This document shows, piece by piece, positions 20,802 through 28,723 of a stretch of 64,000 bases of DNA. The position numbers were made by a program, and so were the translations under genes. A model generated the notes under the pieces. The model was not told the origin of the DNA, ran no database searches, and worked only from the letters and a program-made list of their open reading frames with translations. Origin of the DNA: DATCJA01 sp963814955. GTDB lineage: Bacteria; Acidobacteriota; Vicinamibacteria; Vicinamibacterales; UBA2999. Location of the stretch: contig CAWFEX010000007.1 of assembly GCA_963814955.1 (NCBI GenBank), positions 124,001 to 188,000 of the forward strand. Reading direction: 5' to 3'. Positions within the stretch are counted from its first letter, which is position 1; each line of letters opens with the position of its first letter.

Positions 20802-21270
20802 TCGATCCTTTCGGGAGCTGCCGTAACAAGGTCGCCATTTCCACCGCGGCGCGCGCCGCCTCGTGCCCCTTGTTCGCCGGACCGACGGCCGCCCGCTCCT
20901 GCGCCTGTTCCTCGGTGAGAGTGGTGATCACACCGAGTGCCATCGGCACTCCGGTCGACGTTGCCGCTTCCGCAATTGCGTTGCAGGCCGCGCTGGCAAT
21001 GAATTCGAAGTGCATCGTATCGCCCTTGATCAGGCAGCCGATACAAATGACCGCGTCGAACCGGCCGCTCTTCGCCGCCCGCAGGGCGGCCACAGGTATC
21101 TCGAATGCGCCGGGGACTCTCACAATCAAGACGTCTTCCTCGCGCACCGAAGCTTCCGCAAGTGCGCGGCGCGCCCCCTCGAGCAGCCCCTCCGTAATCT
21201 CCTCATTGAAGCGCGACGCGACGATTGCAAAGCGAAATCCGGATGCGGTCTGCGATCCCTTTAGTTCCAT
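20785..21270 (-). CDS. ribH: 6,7-dimethyl-8-ribityllumazine synthase RibH
   Basis: 161 aa, the usual length. It condenses 5-amino-6-ribitylamino-uracil with dihydroxybutanone phosphate in riboflavin synthesis. Typical segments are ASRFNEEITEGLLEGA, VRVPGAFEIPVAA, CIGCLIKGDTMHFEFI (with the active-site His next to the G-D-T loop) and GVITTLTEEQAQERA. It starts 11 bp after the enoyl-CoA hydratase stop and runs into nusB. Confidence 0.96.
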   Translation of the reverse strand: MELKGSQTASGFRFAIVASRFNEEITEGLLEGARRALAEASVREEDVLIVRVPGAFEIPVAALRAAKSGRFDAVICIGCLIKGDTMHFEFIASAACNAIAEAATSTGVPMALGVITTLTEEQAQERAAVGPANKGHEAARAAVEMATLLRQLPKGSSDDRN

Positions 21271-21281
21271 GCGCCACCGGC

Positions 21282-22064
21282 CTAGCGGCCTTTGAAGTCG
21301 GCTTTGCGCTTCTCCAGAAACGCGGCGGTGCCTTCGCGCATGTCGTCGGTCGACGCGACGAGACCGAACAGCGTGGCTTCGAGAAACTGTCCCTTGTCGA
21401 ACGACACTTCGAGACCGCGGTTCACGGCTTCGATGATGTACTGCACCGCAATCGGCGCCTTTCCCGAGAGCTCAGCGGCCAGCTCCTTGGCCGCCCGCAT
21501 CAGGTCCGCCGGCGCAACAACCCGATTCACGAGCCCGATCCGCAGCGCTTCGTCTGCTGTAACGTGCCGGCCGGACAGCAGAAGGTCGAGAGCAACACCT
21601 TTGCCGACGAGCCGCGACAGGCGCTGCGTCCCGCCGTAACCCGGAATAATCCCGAGGTTTACTTCAGGTTGGCCGAGTCGCGCGGTATCGGCGGCCACGC
21701 GAAGGCTGCATGCGAGCGCCAGCTCGCATCCGCCGCCGAGCGCGTAGCCGTTGATCGCCGCAATGACGGGCTTGCCCAGGTTCTCGATCAGATCGAAGAC
21801 ATGCTGGCCACGAAGCGCGTGCTCCTTGCCTTGTACGGGCCGCTGCACTGCCAGCTCGTTGATGTCGGCACCTGCCACGAACGCTTTCTCACCCGCGCCG
21901 GTAATGATGAGGCAGCGTGCGTTCGCATCGCGCTTCAGTTCGAGGACGGCGCGCCTCAGGTCGTCGATTGTGGCGGAGTTGAGGGCGTTCAGGACCTGCG
22001 GACGATTGATCGTGAGGACGGCGATCGCGCCATCTCGCTCGAGAAGGAGGTTGTCAAAGCTCAT
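21282..22064 (-). CDS. Enoyl-CoA hydratase/isomerase family protein (crotonase)
   Basis: 260 aa. The oxyanion-hole segments KAFVAGADINEL and NGYALGGGCELALAC are present with the two catalytic glutamates (GGCELA and GQPEVNLGIIPGYGGTQRL), so it should hydrate short-chain 2-enoyl-CoA. It is the first gene of the ribH-nusB-lysS-lol run but has no evident functional link. It may serve fatty-acid or branched-chain amino-acid oxidation together with the acyl-CoA dehydrogenase at 39849. Confidence 0.92.
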   Translation of the reverse strand: MSFDNLLLERDGAIAVLTINRPQVLNALNSATIDDLRRAVLELKRDANARCLIITGAGEKAFVAGADINELAVQRPVQGKEHALRGQHVFDLIENLGKPVIAAINGYALGGGCELALACSLRVAADTARLGQPEVNLGIIPGYGGTQRLSRLVGKGVALDLLLSGRHVTADEALRIGLVNRVVAPADLMRAAKELAAELSGKAPIAVQYIIEAVNRGLEVSFDKGQFLEATLFGLVASTDDMREGTAAFLEKRKADFKGR

Positions 22065-22090
22065 CGCGCGAGGTCGAACGAGAATTATAT

Positions 22091-22170
22091 CAAGTCACAA
22101 GGCACAAGGCTCAAGTCACAAACGCGGCCTTGTGACTTGTGCCTTGTGCCTTCCGCCTTGTGACTTGCGA
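22091..22170. repeat. Inverted element built of heptamers (TCACAAG/GCACAAG)
   Basis: The left arm reads AAGTCAC, AAGGCAC, AAGGCTC, AAGTCAC. The right arm reads CTTGTGA, CTTGTGC, CTTGTGC, CTTCCGC, CTTGTGA, CTTGCGA. The arms are complementary around AAACGCGG. It supplies the last 17 or so codons and the stop of the VanZ-like gene. Confidence 0.82.
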
Positions 22171-22526
22171 GGAACGAGCCCCCACGCCCAGCAGATGCTC
22201 GTACCAAGGACGACGCCGATGGCATCTGCAAGCAGGTCCGTAAGCTCCGCCGATCGTCCCGGAACATACATCTGATGCAACTCGTCAGTCGCGGCATAAC
22301 CTACCGCGATTGCTGTTGCGATCGCCGCGACGCGCCATTGAATCGAAGCGGGCAGTCCTCCCGCAACGGCGCGAATGGTCAGGACACCCAGACCAAAGTA
22401 CGCGAGCAGATGCCATGGCTTGTCGCCCCCTGGCGGAACCGTAGGTTGAGGGAGTGACGAGACGTAGAAGATGGCCGCCATGTAAACCGCTACAGGCGCC
22501 CACAACAGCAGCGCGCGACGCATCAT
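22116..22526 (-). CDS. VanZ-like small membrane protein
   Basis: 136 aa from the ATG at 22526; a TTG start at 22562, overlapping the upstream stop, is an alternative. Hydrophobic helices near residues 2-22, 40-58, 65-82 and 100-118 surround the VanZ signatures FYVSSLPQP, DKPWHLLAYFGLGVL and ATDELHQMYVPGRSAELTDLLADAIG. VanZ proteins relate to glycopeptide tolerance but most homologues have no known role. The C-terminus from about PRKSQGG is encoded by a heptamer repeat, so the ancestral end was probably just before it. Confidence 0.82.
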   Translation of the reverse strand: MMRRALLLWAPVAVYMAAIFYVSSLPQPTVPPGGDKPWHLLAYFGLGVLTIRAVAGGLPASIQWRVAAIATAIAVGYAATDELHQMYVPGRSAELTDLLADAIGVVLGTSICWAWGLVPRKSQGGRHKAQVTRPRL

Positions 22527-22558
22527 CTTGTCACGAGACCTCAGTGGCTGGGCGCGAA

Positions 22559-22732
22559 TCAAAAAGGCAGTGGATACAGCAGCCAGCCCGCCAGGACGCC
22601 GCCTCCGACGAGACCGGCGAACAGACGAGCGCCGAGTCGCAACTGCTCCTTCGGGTCGTCACGCATCAAGGCGGCAAACACAACGGAAACAAAAAGAGCG
22701 AACACCACCATGACGCCCAAATGAGTTGTCAT
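22559..22732 (-). CDS. 57-aa membrane protein
   Basis: A short gene between two membrane-protein genes, overlapping the upstream stop by ATGA and ending four bases into the alternative VanZ start. Two hydrophobic helices (LGVMVVFALFVSVVFAALM and LFAGLVGGGVLAGWLLYPL) flank a charged turn (RDDPKEQLRLGAR). No family is recognised. The coupled position and clean two-helix pattern argue for a real gene that size cut-offs would miss. Confidence 0.65.
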   Translation of the reverse strand: MTTHLGVMVVFALFVSVVFAALMRDDPKEQLRLGARLFAGLVGGGVLAGWLLYPLPF

Positions 22733-23124
22733 TTGCGACCCTGTGCCACGTCGAAGGCATCCAGCACTACGAGCATGTTGAGCAGGCCGGCAACGATCAG
22801 AAACGCGTTGCCGTATTCGAATGTCTGTGCGGTCACAATTCCGCCCCCCGCACCCATCGTCTTGGCAACAAAGTACGGGATACCAACGCCTATGTCGGCG
22901 AATGCGGCGAGGGCGACGAGCGGTTGTGTCAGCTCGAACGGGAATAGCCGCCCTTCCAGCCAGAGACCAACGACGAACATGAGTGGCAAAGCGATGAGGA
23001 AGACCAGACCCTTCTGGGTGCGACCAAGCCACAGATGGCCTGCGCCCGGGACCGCCCAGGCGGCGGCGCAAATCAGGTAAGTGGTGCTGGCGGGACGAAC
23101 AGGCGCGACCGTATCGGATGGCAT
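22729..23124 (-). CDS. Small integral membrane protein, DUF6677-like
   Basis: 131 aa with helices at about 16-32 (LICAAAWAVPGAGHLWLG), 40-58, 68-85 and 108-124. The N-terminal PGAGHLWLGRTQKGLVFL pattern is that of TM2-like small membrane proteins widespread in Acidobacteriota. Function unknown. First gene of a coupled three-gene set (this, the 57-aa protein, VanZ-like). A TAAAAT box lies 15 bp upstream (23144-23139, minus strand). Confidence 0.72.
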   Translation of the reverse strand: MPSDTVAPVRPASTTYLICAAAWAVPGAGHLWLGRTQKGLVFLIALPLMFVVGLWLEGRLFPFELTQPLVALAAFADIGVGIPYFVAKTMGAGGGIVTAQTFEYGNAFLIVAGLLNMLVVLDAFDVAQGRK

Positions 23125-23173
23125 CGTCCGCGTAGTTTATTTTACGCAGAGCGATCCATAAAGGCGTTGGATT

Positions 23174-23194
23174 ACGGCGGTGCAATGCCGCCGT
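23174..23194. terminator. 7-7-7 hairpin in the gap between the VWA gene and the small membrane-protein genes
   Basis: ACGGCGG-TGCAATG-CCGCCGT lies 13 bases past the VWA stop on the minus strand. There is no T-run after it, so a terminator role is possible but not certain. Confidence 0.4.
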
Positions 23195-23207
23195 GATCTA
23201 TTCGAGA

Positions 23208-24155
23208 TTAACGAGTGCTGGCGGACGACTGCGTCGTCGCCTTGTAACCAGAGCGCGTACGGGCCCGGACCTCGGCGCGGTCGATACGGACGTCGACGCG
23301 CCGATAGGATCCGTCGCGCCGCACGTTCTTGGGAACGTAGCCCACCAGATACTGGTTCGCCAGCTCCTGGGCAATCATGTCGTACACGCCGGCGAGCTCC
23401 TGGATTGCCGCAGGAAAGAATGCCCTCGCACCAGTCTCCGACGACAGCGCCTTCATGGCATACAACGCTTCGGCCTGCGCCGGACCGCCGCTCGTGACAA
23501 GGCTTCGTTGATGGAGGGTCGTCTGCAGTGTGATTGTGTAGATCGCCACGCCCGCGTTCTTCGCCAGATCCATCAAATCGTCCAGCGCCACGAGGCTCGA
23601 TGTGTCGGCGCCGTCCGACAGCACGACGAGCGCTTGCCGTCTGATACCACTATCCTCAGCACGCTGCCGCACCAGTCCCGTCAGCGTCGTGTAGATGCCG
23701 TTGTAAAGAGCCGTGTTGCCGCGGGCATACGTCGATTTAATTGCCTGCCGGGCGCTTGCAAAATCCTCGTTCAAGGGATGGATCACCTTGACTGTATCCT
23801 TCACGTCGACGATGGAGATCCTGTCTCCTTGACGCACGACAGAAGTGAAGCCGATCGCGGCCTGCTGCACCGTGCCGATCTTGTCGGCCATGCTGGAGGA
23901 CGTGTCGAGCAGCAGTGCGAGATCGATAGGGGCAGGGACGACCTCAAACACGGAGATGTCCTGCGGCTGACCGTCCTCGAACACCAAAAATTCAGGGCTC
24001 GAGAGACCGCTGACGAACCGGCCCTGTGGGTCGGTGACAACGACGTTGAGCGCCACGAGATCGACGCCGCTCTGGAAACGGGTTTCAGGGCTCTGGGCTA
24101 CCGCAGTCGATGCAGCCAGAACAGCAGCAAACATAAACCCAGCGATCGTACGCAT
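23208..24155 (-). CDS. Secreted VWFA-domain protein
   Basis: 315 aa from the ATG at 24155 (MRTIAGFMFAAVLAASTAVAQ, signal peptide). The VWA fold has the metal-site motif LLLDTSSSM, a threonine/aspartate-bearing SDGADTSS, and the usual Acidobacteriota preamble VDLVALNVVVTDPQGRFVSGLSSPEF. It ends YLVGYVPKNVRRDGSYRRVDVR. This VWFA-related family is abundant in Acidobacteriota; the ligand and role are unknown. It is transcribed away from the spermidine-synthase-like gene. Confidence 0.85.
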   Translation of the reverse strand: MRTIAGFMFAAVLAASTAVAQSPETRFQSGVDLVALNVVVTDPQGRFVSGLSSPEFLVFEDGQPQDISVFEVVPAPIDLALLLDTSSSMADKIGTVQQAAIGFTSVVRQGDRISIVDVKDTVKVIHPLNEDFASARQAIKSTYARGNTALYNGIYTTLTGLVRQRAEDSGIRRQALVVLSDGADTSSLVALDDLMDLAKNAGVAIYTITLQTTLHQRSLVTSGGPAQAEALYAMKALSSETGARAFFPAAIQELAGVYDMIAQELANQYLVGYVPKNVRRDGSYRRVDVRIDRAEVRARTRSGYKATTQSSASTR

Positions 24156-24254
24156 ACCTGACCAACCCTTCTGTCCCCCTCCAATGTCCGGCGGCTGCCG
24201 AGTCTTGACTAGACAGCGCAACCGCGCAGGCGAACGGGCCAGGTGCAAGTCGTG

Positions 24255-24275
24255 TTCCTGCTAGACTCGCAGGAA
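24255..24275. promoter_or_regulatory. Perfect 7-7-7 inverted repeat upstream of the membrane spermidine-synthase-like gene
   Basis: TTCCTGC-TAGACTC-GCAGGAA ends 22 bases before the TTG start, in a 142-bp divergent gap. It could be an operator for either gene or a leader hairpin. Confidence 0.5.
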
Positions 24276-24297
24276 ACGGACATGAAAGTGAGGATTC

Positions 24298-26682
24298 TTG
24301 AAGACGGGTGACAGGTTGACGCTCGCTGGTATCGGTGCAGTGTCAGCGGCGATTTTGATGACTGAACTGGCGCTGACGAGAATCTTCTCGGTCACGATGT
24401 ACTACCACTTCGCGTTCCTCGCCATTTCAATCGCCCTGTTCGGCCTGAGCGCGAGCGGGGTGTTCGTATACGTGATGCGCTCGCGTCTTGCGCGGGCAGG
24501 CACGCGCGAGCTGTTGATGAGTGCCGCGCTGCTTCACGCCGTCGTAACGGTTGTCGCGCTCGCCTGTCTTGTCCGGATTCGTGTCGGCCTCAACTACTCG
24601 GCCTCCAATCTCGCACTCATGCTCGCCATCTACCTCCTCGCGGCGCTCCCGTTCTTCGCTGGAGGTACGGTGATTTCAGTCGCGTTTGCGAGGCTCACCG
24701 ATCGCGTCAATCTCGTGTACAGCGCCGACCTGCTGGGGGCGGCAGCTGGTTGCCTTGCGCTGATTCCGCTTCTGGATCGGCTTGGTGCGCCCGGGGTGGT
24801 ACTCACCGCTGCCGGCCTCGCGCTTGGCGCGGCGGTCTGCTTCGCGCCCGCAGCCAGTCGTGGACGAATGACGACGGCTGTCATCGTGCTTTTCTCCTTG
24901 CCCGCGGCGGCACAAGCCACAGGCGCTGCGCCGTTCGACGTCGTCGACACGAAGGGCCATGAGGGCGACCGGATTCTTTTCAACAAGTGGAACTCGTTTT
25001 CGCGTGTCGCTGTATACGACCGCAATCATGGCGACTGGTCGCTCAGTCCGCGGTTCAAGGGCCTGCGAGGCGACTCGCTTTTCATGGACATCGACTCGGC
25101 AGCTTCCACGCCGATCCTCAAGGGCACGGGCAATCCGGGTGACGCTGCATATCTTCGCTATGAGCTCACAGCCTTTGCGTATCATCTCGTCGAGCGTCCC
25201 GGTGGATTCACGTCGCTCGTCATCGGGCCGGGTGGCGGGCGCGATCTGCTCTCGGCGCTCGTTTTCGGAGCCCAACACGTCGACGCCGTTGAAATCAATC
25301 CAATCATCGCGCGCGATGTCATGCTCGATCGCTTTCGCGCGTACTCCGGCGCCGTTTATGCCCACCCCCGCGTGGCGGTGCACGTCGACGATGGCCGCAG
25401 TTTCATTCGGCGGAGCACCGCGCGATACGACGTGATTCAGGCATCGCTGGTGGATACGTGGGCGGCGACGGCAGCTGGCGCGTATACCTTGACTGAAAAC
25501 TCCCTGTACACAACCGAGGCGTTCGGCGAGTACCTCGACCACCTGAGCGACGACGGTCTGCTGACGATCACACGGTGGGCGTTTGACGGCCTCCGGCTCG
25601 TGTCGCTGGCCCAGCAGGCGTGCGAGGCACGCGGCCTGGACGCCACGCAGCACCTGGCGATCGTCCGTCACGATCGCGTCGCCACATTCATCTTGAAGCG
25701 TCGGCCGTTCACGCCCGATGAAACAGCGCGCGTTCAACGGCTGGCCGACGAGCTCGACTTCGAAGTCCTCTATGCGCCTGGAGCAGCAGCAAGGCCTTCG
25801 TCGGGTGCGAATCCAACGGAGATGGCACGCACCGGGACGACCACGTCCGACTATCGACGGCTCATCCTGGCGCCCGACCGTGAACGGTTCCTCGCGAGCT
25901 ATCCGCTGGACGTCACCGCAACCACGGACGACAGGCCGTTCTTTTTCCACACGACCCGACTGCGCGACCAGCTGGACGTGGCGTTCGGCCGTTCGATGTT
26001 GTTTGGAAACGGGCTGAGCGCACTGCTGACGCTGATGGGGATCTCAGCGCTCCTCGTCGCGCTGTTCGTCGGCGGCCCATTGCTGATCTCAGGCGCTCGT
26101 CCGAAGTCGGGTTGGGGACCGTGGCTCCTCTATTTCAGCGCGCTCGGGGCCGGGTTCATGCTGCTCGAGGTTGCGCTGTTGCAGCGGTTCGTGCTGCTGC
26201 TGGGGCACCCCGTGTATTCGCTGACAGTCACATTGTTTTCACTACTGATCGGAACCGGCCTCGGCAGCTTCGCAAGCCGGCGTGTCGAAACGCAGCGCAT
26301 CCAGGGCGTCGCCGTGCGCGCCCTCTGCGCTGTGGTGGTAATCGCCGTCGTCAGTGCGGTGGCGTTGACAGCCGTCATCGATCGCGCGATAGCCTGGCCG
26401 TTGGCGGTTCGAGCGGCCGTCGCGATGGCCCTCCTCGTTCCCGCGGGAGTACTGATGGGCATTCCGTTGCCAGCGGGCATGCGCCTGGTCGCGGCGACGC
26501 GACCGCAAATCATTCCTTGGGGATGGGGCATGAACGGCGCCCTGTCGGTGGTGGGCGCCACGGGCGCCGTGTTCATCGCGATGAACTGGGGCTTTTCCAT
26601 CACTCTGTCGATTGGGGCACTCACCTATGGGGTGGCTGCTCTGACGCTGCTCGCTGTAAAACCATCACAGTCAATAGGTTAG
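24298..26682 (+). CDS. Membrane-embedded spermidine synthase-like protein
   Basis: 794 aa from a TTG start with a GAGGA ribosome site five bases upstream; no in-frame ATG fits. Residues 1-210 contain about six membrane helices. Residues about 215-540 are a spermidine-synthase-like Rossmann domain (VIGPGGGRDLLSAL, HVDAVEINPII, HVDDGRSFI, YDVIQASLVDTW). The C-terminus again has about six helices. The helix-synthase-helix layout is known for fused MFS/spermidine-synthase proteins of unclear substrate. The expected catalytic Asp of true synthases sits in a VDTW rather than the D-[SA]-x-DP context, so polyamine synthesis is not assured. Confidence 0.82.
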   Translation: MKTGDRLTLAGIGAVSAAILMTELALTRIFSVTMYYHFAFLAISIALFGLSASGVFVYVMRSRLARAGTRELLMSAALLHAVVTVVALACLVRIRVGLNYSASNLALMLAIYLLAALPFFAGGTVISVAFARLTDRVNLVYSADLLGAAAGCLALIPLLDRLGAPGVVLTAAGLALGAAVCFAPAASRGRMTTAVIVLFSLPAAAQATGAAPFDVVDTKGHEGDRILFNKWNSFSRVAVYDRNHGDWSLSPRFKGLRGDSLFMDIDSAASTPILKGTGNPGDAAYLRYELTAFAYHLVERPGGFTSLVIGPGGGRDLLSALVFGAQHVDAVEINPIIARDVMLDRFRAYSGAVYAHPRVAVHVDDGRSFIRRSTARYDVIQASLVDTWAATAAGAYTLTENSLYTTEAFGEYLDHLSDDGLLTITRWAFDGLRLVSLAQQACEARGLDATQHLAIVRHDRVATFILKRRPFTPDETARVQRLADELDFEVLYAPGAAARPSSGANPTEMARTGTTTSDYRRLILAPDRERFLASYPLDVTATTDDRPFFFHTTRLRDQLDVAFGRSMLFGNGLSALLTLMGISALLVALFVGGPLLISGARPKSGWGPWLLYFSALGAGFMLLEVALLQRFVLLLGHPVYSLTVTLFSLLIGTGLGSFASRRVETQRIQGVAVRALCAVVVIAVVSAVALTAVIDRAIAWPLAVRAAVAMALLVPAGVLMGIPLPAGMRLVAATRPQIIPWGWGMNGALSVVGATGAVFIAMNWGFSITLSIGALTYGVAALTLLAVKPSQSIG

Positions 26683-26752
26683 CCTTCTCCATCCAGCCGC
26701 TGAGGTGATGGCGAGCGGCTTGCGACACCGTTGTGTCTAACGCCATTAGAAA

Positions 26753-26769
26753 TCTGAACAGTGTTCGGA
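26753..26769. promoter_or_regulatory. 17-bp palindrome, probable operator of the TetR/efflux operon
   Basis: TCTGAACAGTGTTCGGA contains an 11-bp perfect palindrome (GAACA-G-TGTTC) centred at 26761, 19 bases before the tetR ATG. TetR/AcrR regulators of RND operons usually bind such sites in front of their own gene. A TATGAT box overlaps just downstream at 26771. Confidence 0.6.
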
Positions 26770-26784
26770 CTATGATTGCTGTTC

Positions 26785-27477
26785 ATGGGCACTAAAGAGA
26801 GGCAGCAACGCGACCGCGATCGCCTGCAGCAGTCGATTCTGACCGCTGCGCGCGAGCTCTTTGTCGCGGAGGGGTATCGCAACGTCTCGATGCGGAAGAT
26901 CGCCGATCGCATTGAGTACAGTCCCGCAGCGATCTACAGCTACTTTCCGAGCAAGGACGACATCTTCTTCGCGCTCGCGGAAGAAGGCTTCCGACTTCTC
27001 GCGCAGCATCTGCTCGCCGCCATCCAGAACGTAGACGATCCGCTCGAACGTCTCCGGCGCGGTCTGTGGGCGTTCTACGAGTTCTCGAAGACGAACCCTG
27101 AGTACTTCGATCTGATGTTCATCGACCGTTCGGTGCCGAGCCTCACTCAGGACTTCCAGCGGTTCGAGTTCTTCCAGGAGACGACCGCACGCGCCGAGGC
27201 CGACCTTCACGCCTGCATCGACCGCGGGCAATTCTCACGGGGCCTCAACCCTGCGGCGGCGCTCCATGTTCTGTGGGTTGGCATGCTGGGCGCTGCAACC
27301 ATTGCCCTTGCTCAACGCCTCGCGCCGGGTGAAGACCCCGACGCGCTGGCCCGGGACCTCCTGGATTCGCTGATCGCCGGATTCACGACGGGCATCCGCA
27401 CCACCTTTGTGGCTTCAGAGTGTGCGTTTCACACGCACCATCCCGTTACCGTCAAGAGTGCACACAGTCATGGGTAA
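26785..27477 (+). CDS. TetR/AcrR family regulator of the RND operon
   Basis: 230 aa from the ATG at 26785. Residues about 10-57 form the TetR helix-turn-helix: ILTAARELFVAEGYRNVSMRKIADRIEYSPAAIYSYFPSKDDI read in parts. The C-terminal ligand domain has the FYEFSKTNPEYFDLMF pattern of many efflux repressors. It is the first gene of tetR-MFP-RND-OMF, so it probably represses this set and is released by a pump substrate. The stop overlaps the next start (ATGGGTAA). Confidence 0.9.
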   Translation: MGTKERQQRDRDRLQQSILTAARELFVAEGYRNVSMRKIADRIEYSPAAIYSYFPSKDDIFFALAEEGFRLLAQHLLAAIQNVDDPLERLRRGLWAFYEFSKTNPEYFDLMFIDRSVPSLTQDFQRFEFFQETTARAEADLHACIDRGQFSRGLNPAAALHVLWVGMLGAATIALAQRLAPGEDPDALARDLLDSLIAGFTTGIRTTFVASECAFHTHHPVTVKSAHSHG

Positions 27478-28687
27478 TCACATGTTGCGTTTTCTTATGT
27501 CGTTTCATGGACCAGAAACGTTCAACCGGTCCCGGAGACCTAAAGGTCTCCGGCTACCGATCATCGGTGTGGGGCTCGCACTCACGGTGATGGTGTCGGG
27601 GTGCCGGGAAACCGAACAGACGGCCGCTGCGGCAACCACCCCTGCAGAACAGCGGGTCGATGTTGCAGCTATCAAGGTCGGCGTATCAGACGTCGAATCC
27701 GTGCTGCAGATTTCCGGGAACTTGATGCCACAAACGCGAGTCGCGGTGACCTCGAAGCTGCCTGGCACCCTGTCGCGCATCGCGGTCGATCTCGGCGATC
27801 GCGTATCGGTGGGACAGGTGGTCGCCGCAATCGACCGGCGCGAAATCGACGCTCAGGTCGATGCCGCGGTCGCCGCGGTGGCCGTCGCGCAGGCAGGTCT
27901 GGACGCGGCCGAGGCGGCGCTTGCGAATGCCCTGCTCGAGCACGAGCGCGCACAGAACCTGTTCGACCGTGGCGCGGTGCCGCGTCAGCGGCTCGACGCC
28001 GCAGAAACGTCGAGACGGGCTGCAGCCGCGCAGCGCGATCTTGGGAAAGCGAATGTCGCTCAGGCCGAGGCAGCGCTGCGGCGGTCGCGTGAAGTACAGC
28101 GCGATGCCACTCTCACATCCCCGATCAACGGCGTCGTCGTCGAGCGCCATTACGACGTCGGGAGCCTGGTGAGCCCTGGTGACGATCCGGTCGTCGTGGT
28201 GGCCGATTTGAGTGTGATGAAGCTCGAAGCCGGAGTCTCGGAGCTCGAAGCGGGGCGCCTGCGCGTCGGCCTGCCGGCCCGCGTCACCGCTCAGGCCCGA
28301 TCGGGCGACATGTTCGAGGGGCGTGTTGCGGCAATCGCCCCTGAAGTCGATGCAAAAAATCGCCATTTCAAGATCGAGATCCGTGTCGGGAACCCACGCG
28401 CCACTCTGCTCTCTGGCATGTACGGCGCGGCTGTGATTCCGCTCGAACGCGCCTCGCAGGTGCTGACGGTTCCGCGCGAAGCGGTGACGACCAGGGACGG
28501 CAAACGGGTCGCGCTCCGGATCGAGAGCGAGACGGTTCGCGAAGTCCCCGTCAGCGAAGGAGTCAGTGACGGGCGTTTCGTTCAGATCGCCGACGGTCTC
28601 CAACCAGGTGACGTGATTCTTTCCGACGCGCGCCAGGACGTGGCCGTTGGAACGAAAGTGAACGCCGTAGTGGCCAACAAGGAGTAG
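27470..28687 (+). CDS. RND efflux membrane-fusion protein (lipoprotein)
   Basis: 405 aa. A late signal peptide ends with lipobox MVSGC at Cys45, followed by an HlyD/AcrA-type adaptor: barrel-sandwich halves (SKLPGTLSRIAVDLGDRVSVGQVVAAI ... ATLTSPINGVVVERHYDVGSLVSPGD, read in parts) around an Ala/Gln-rich alpha-hairpin (residues about 125-200), then beta-barrel and membrane-proximal domains. Residues about 21-30 (NRSRRPKGLR) are encoded by a REP hairpin inserted before the signal core, which explains the long N-region. An ATG at 27482 is an alternative start. It links the RND pump to the outer-membrane channel. Confidence 0.9.
   Translation: MGNHMLRFLMSFHGPETFNRSRRPKGLRLPIIGVGLALTVMVSGCRETEQTAAAATTPAEQRVDVAAIKVGVSDVESVLQISGNLMPQTRVAVTSKLPGTLSRIAVDLGDRVSVGQVVAAIDRREIDAQVDAAVAAVAVAQAGLDAAEAALANALLEHERAQNLFDRGAVPRQRLDAAETSRRAAAAQRDLGKANVAQAEAALRRSREVQRDATLTSPINGVVVERHYDVGSLVSPGDDPVVVVADLSVMKLEAGVSELEAGRLRVGLPARVTAQARSGDMFEGRVAAIAPEVDAKNRHFKIEIRVGNPRATLLSGMYGAAVIPLERASQVLTVPREAVTTRDGKRVALRIESETVREVPVSEGVSDGRFVQIADGLQPGDVILSDARQDVAVGTKVNAVVANKE
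27532..27557. repeat. REP hairpin, family E, inside the MFP coding sequence
   Basis: CCGGAGACC, loop TAAA, GGTCTCCGG then CTAC. It is read through in frame as part of the N-terminal region of the membrane-fusion lipoprotein. Confidence 0.75.
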
Positions 28688-28723
28688 CACCGGTTCGGGG
28701 GCACCAGGAACGAGGTATTTCGC

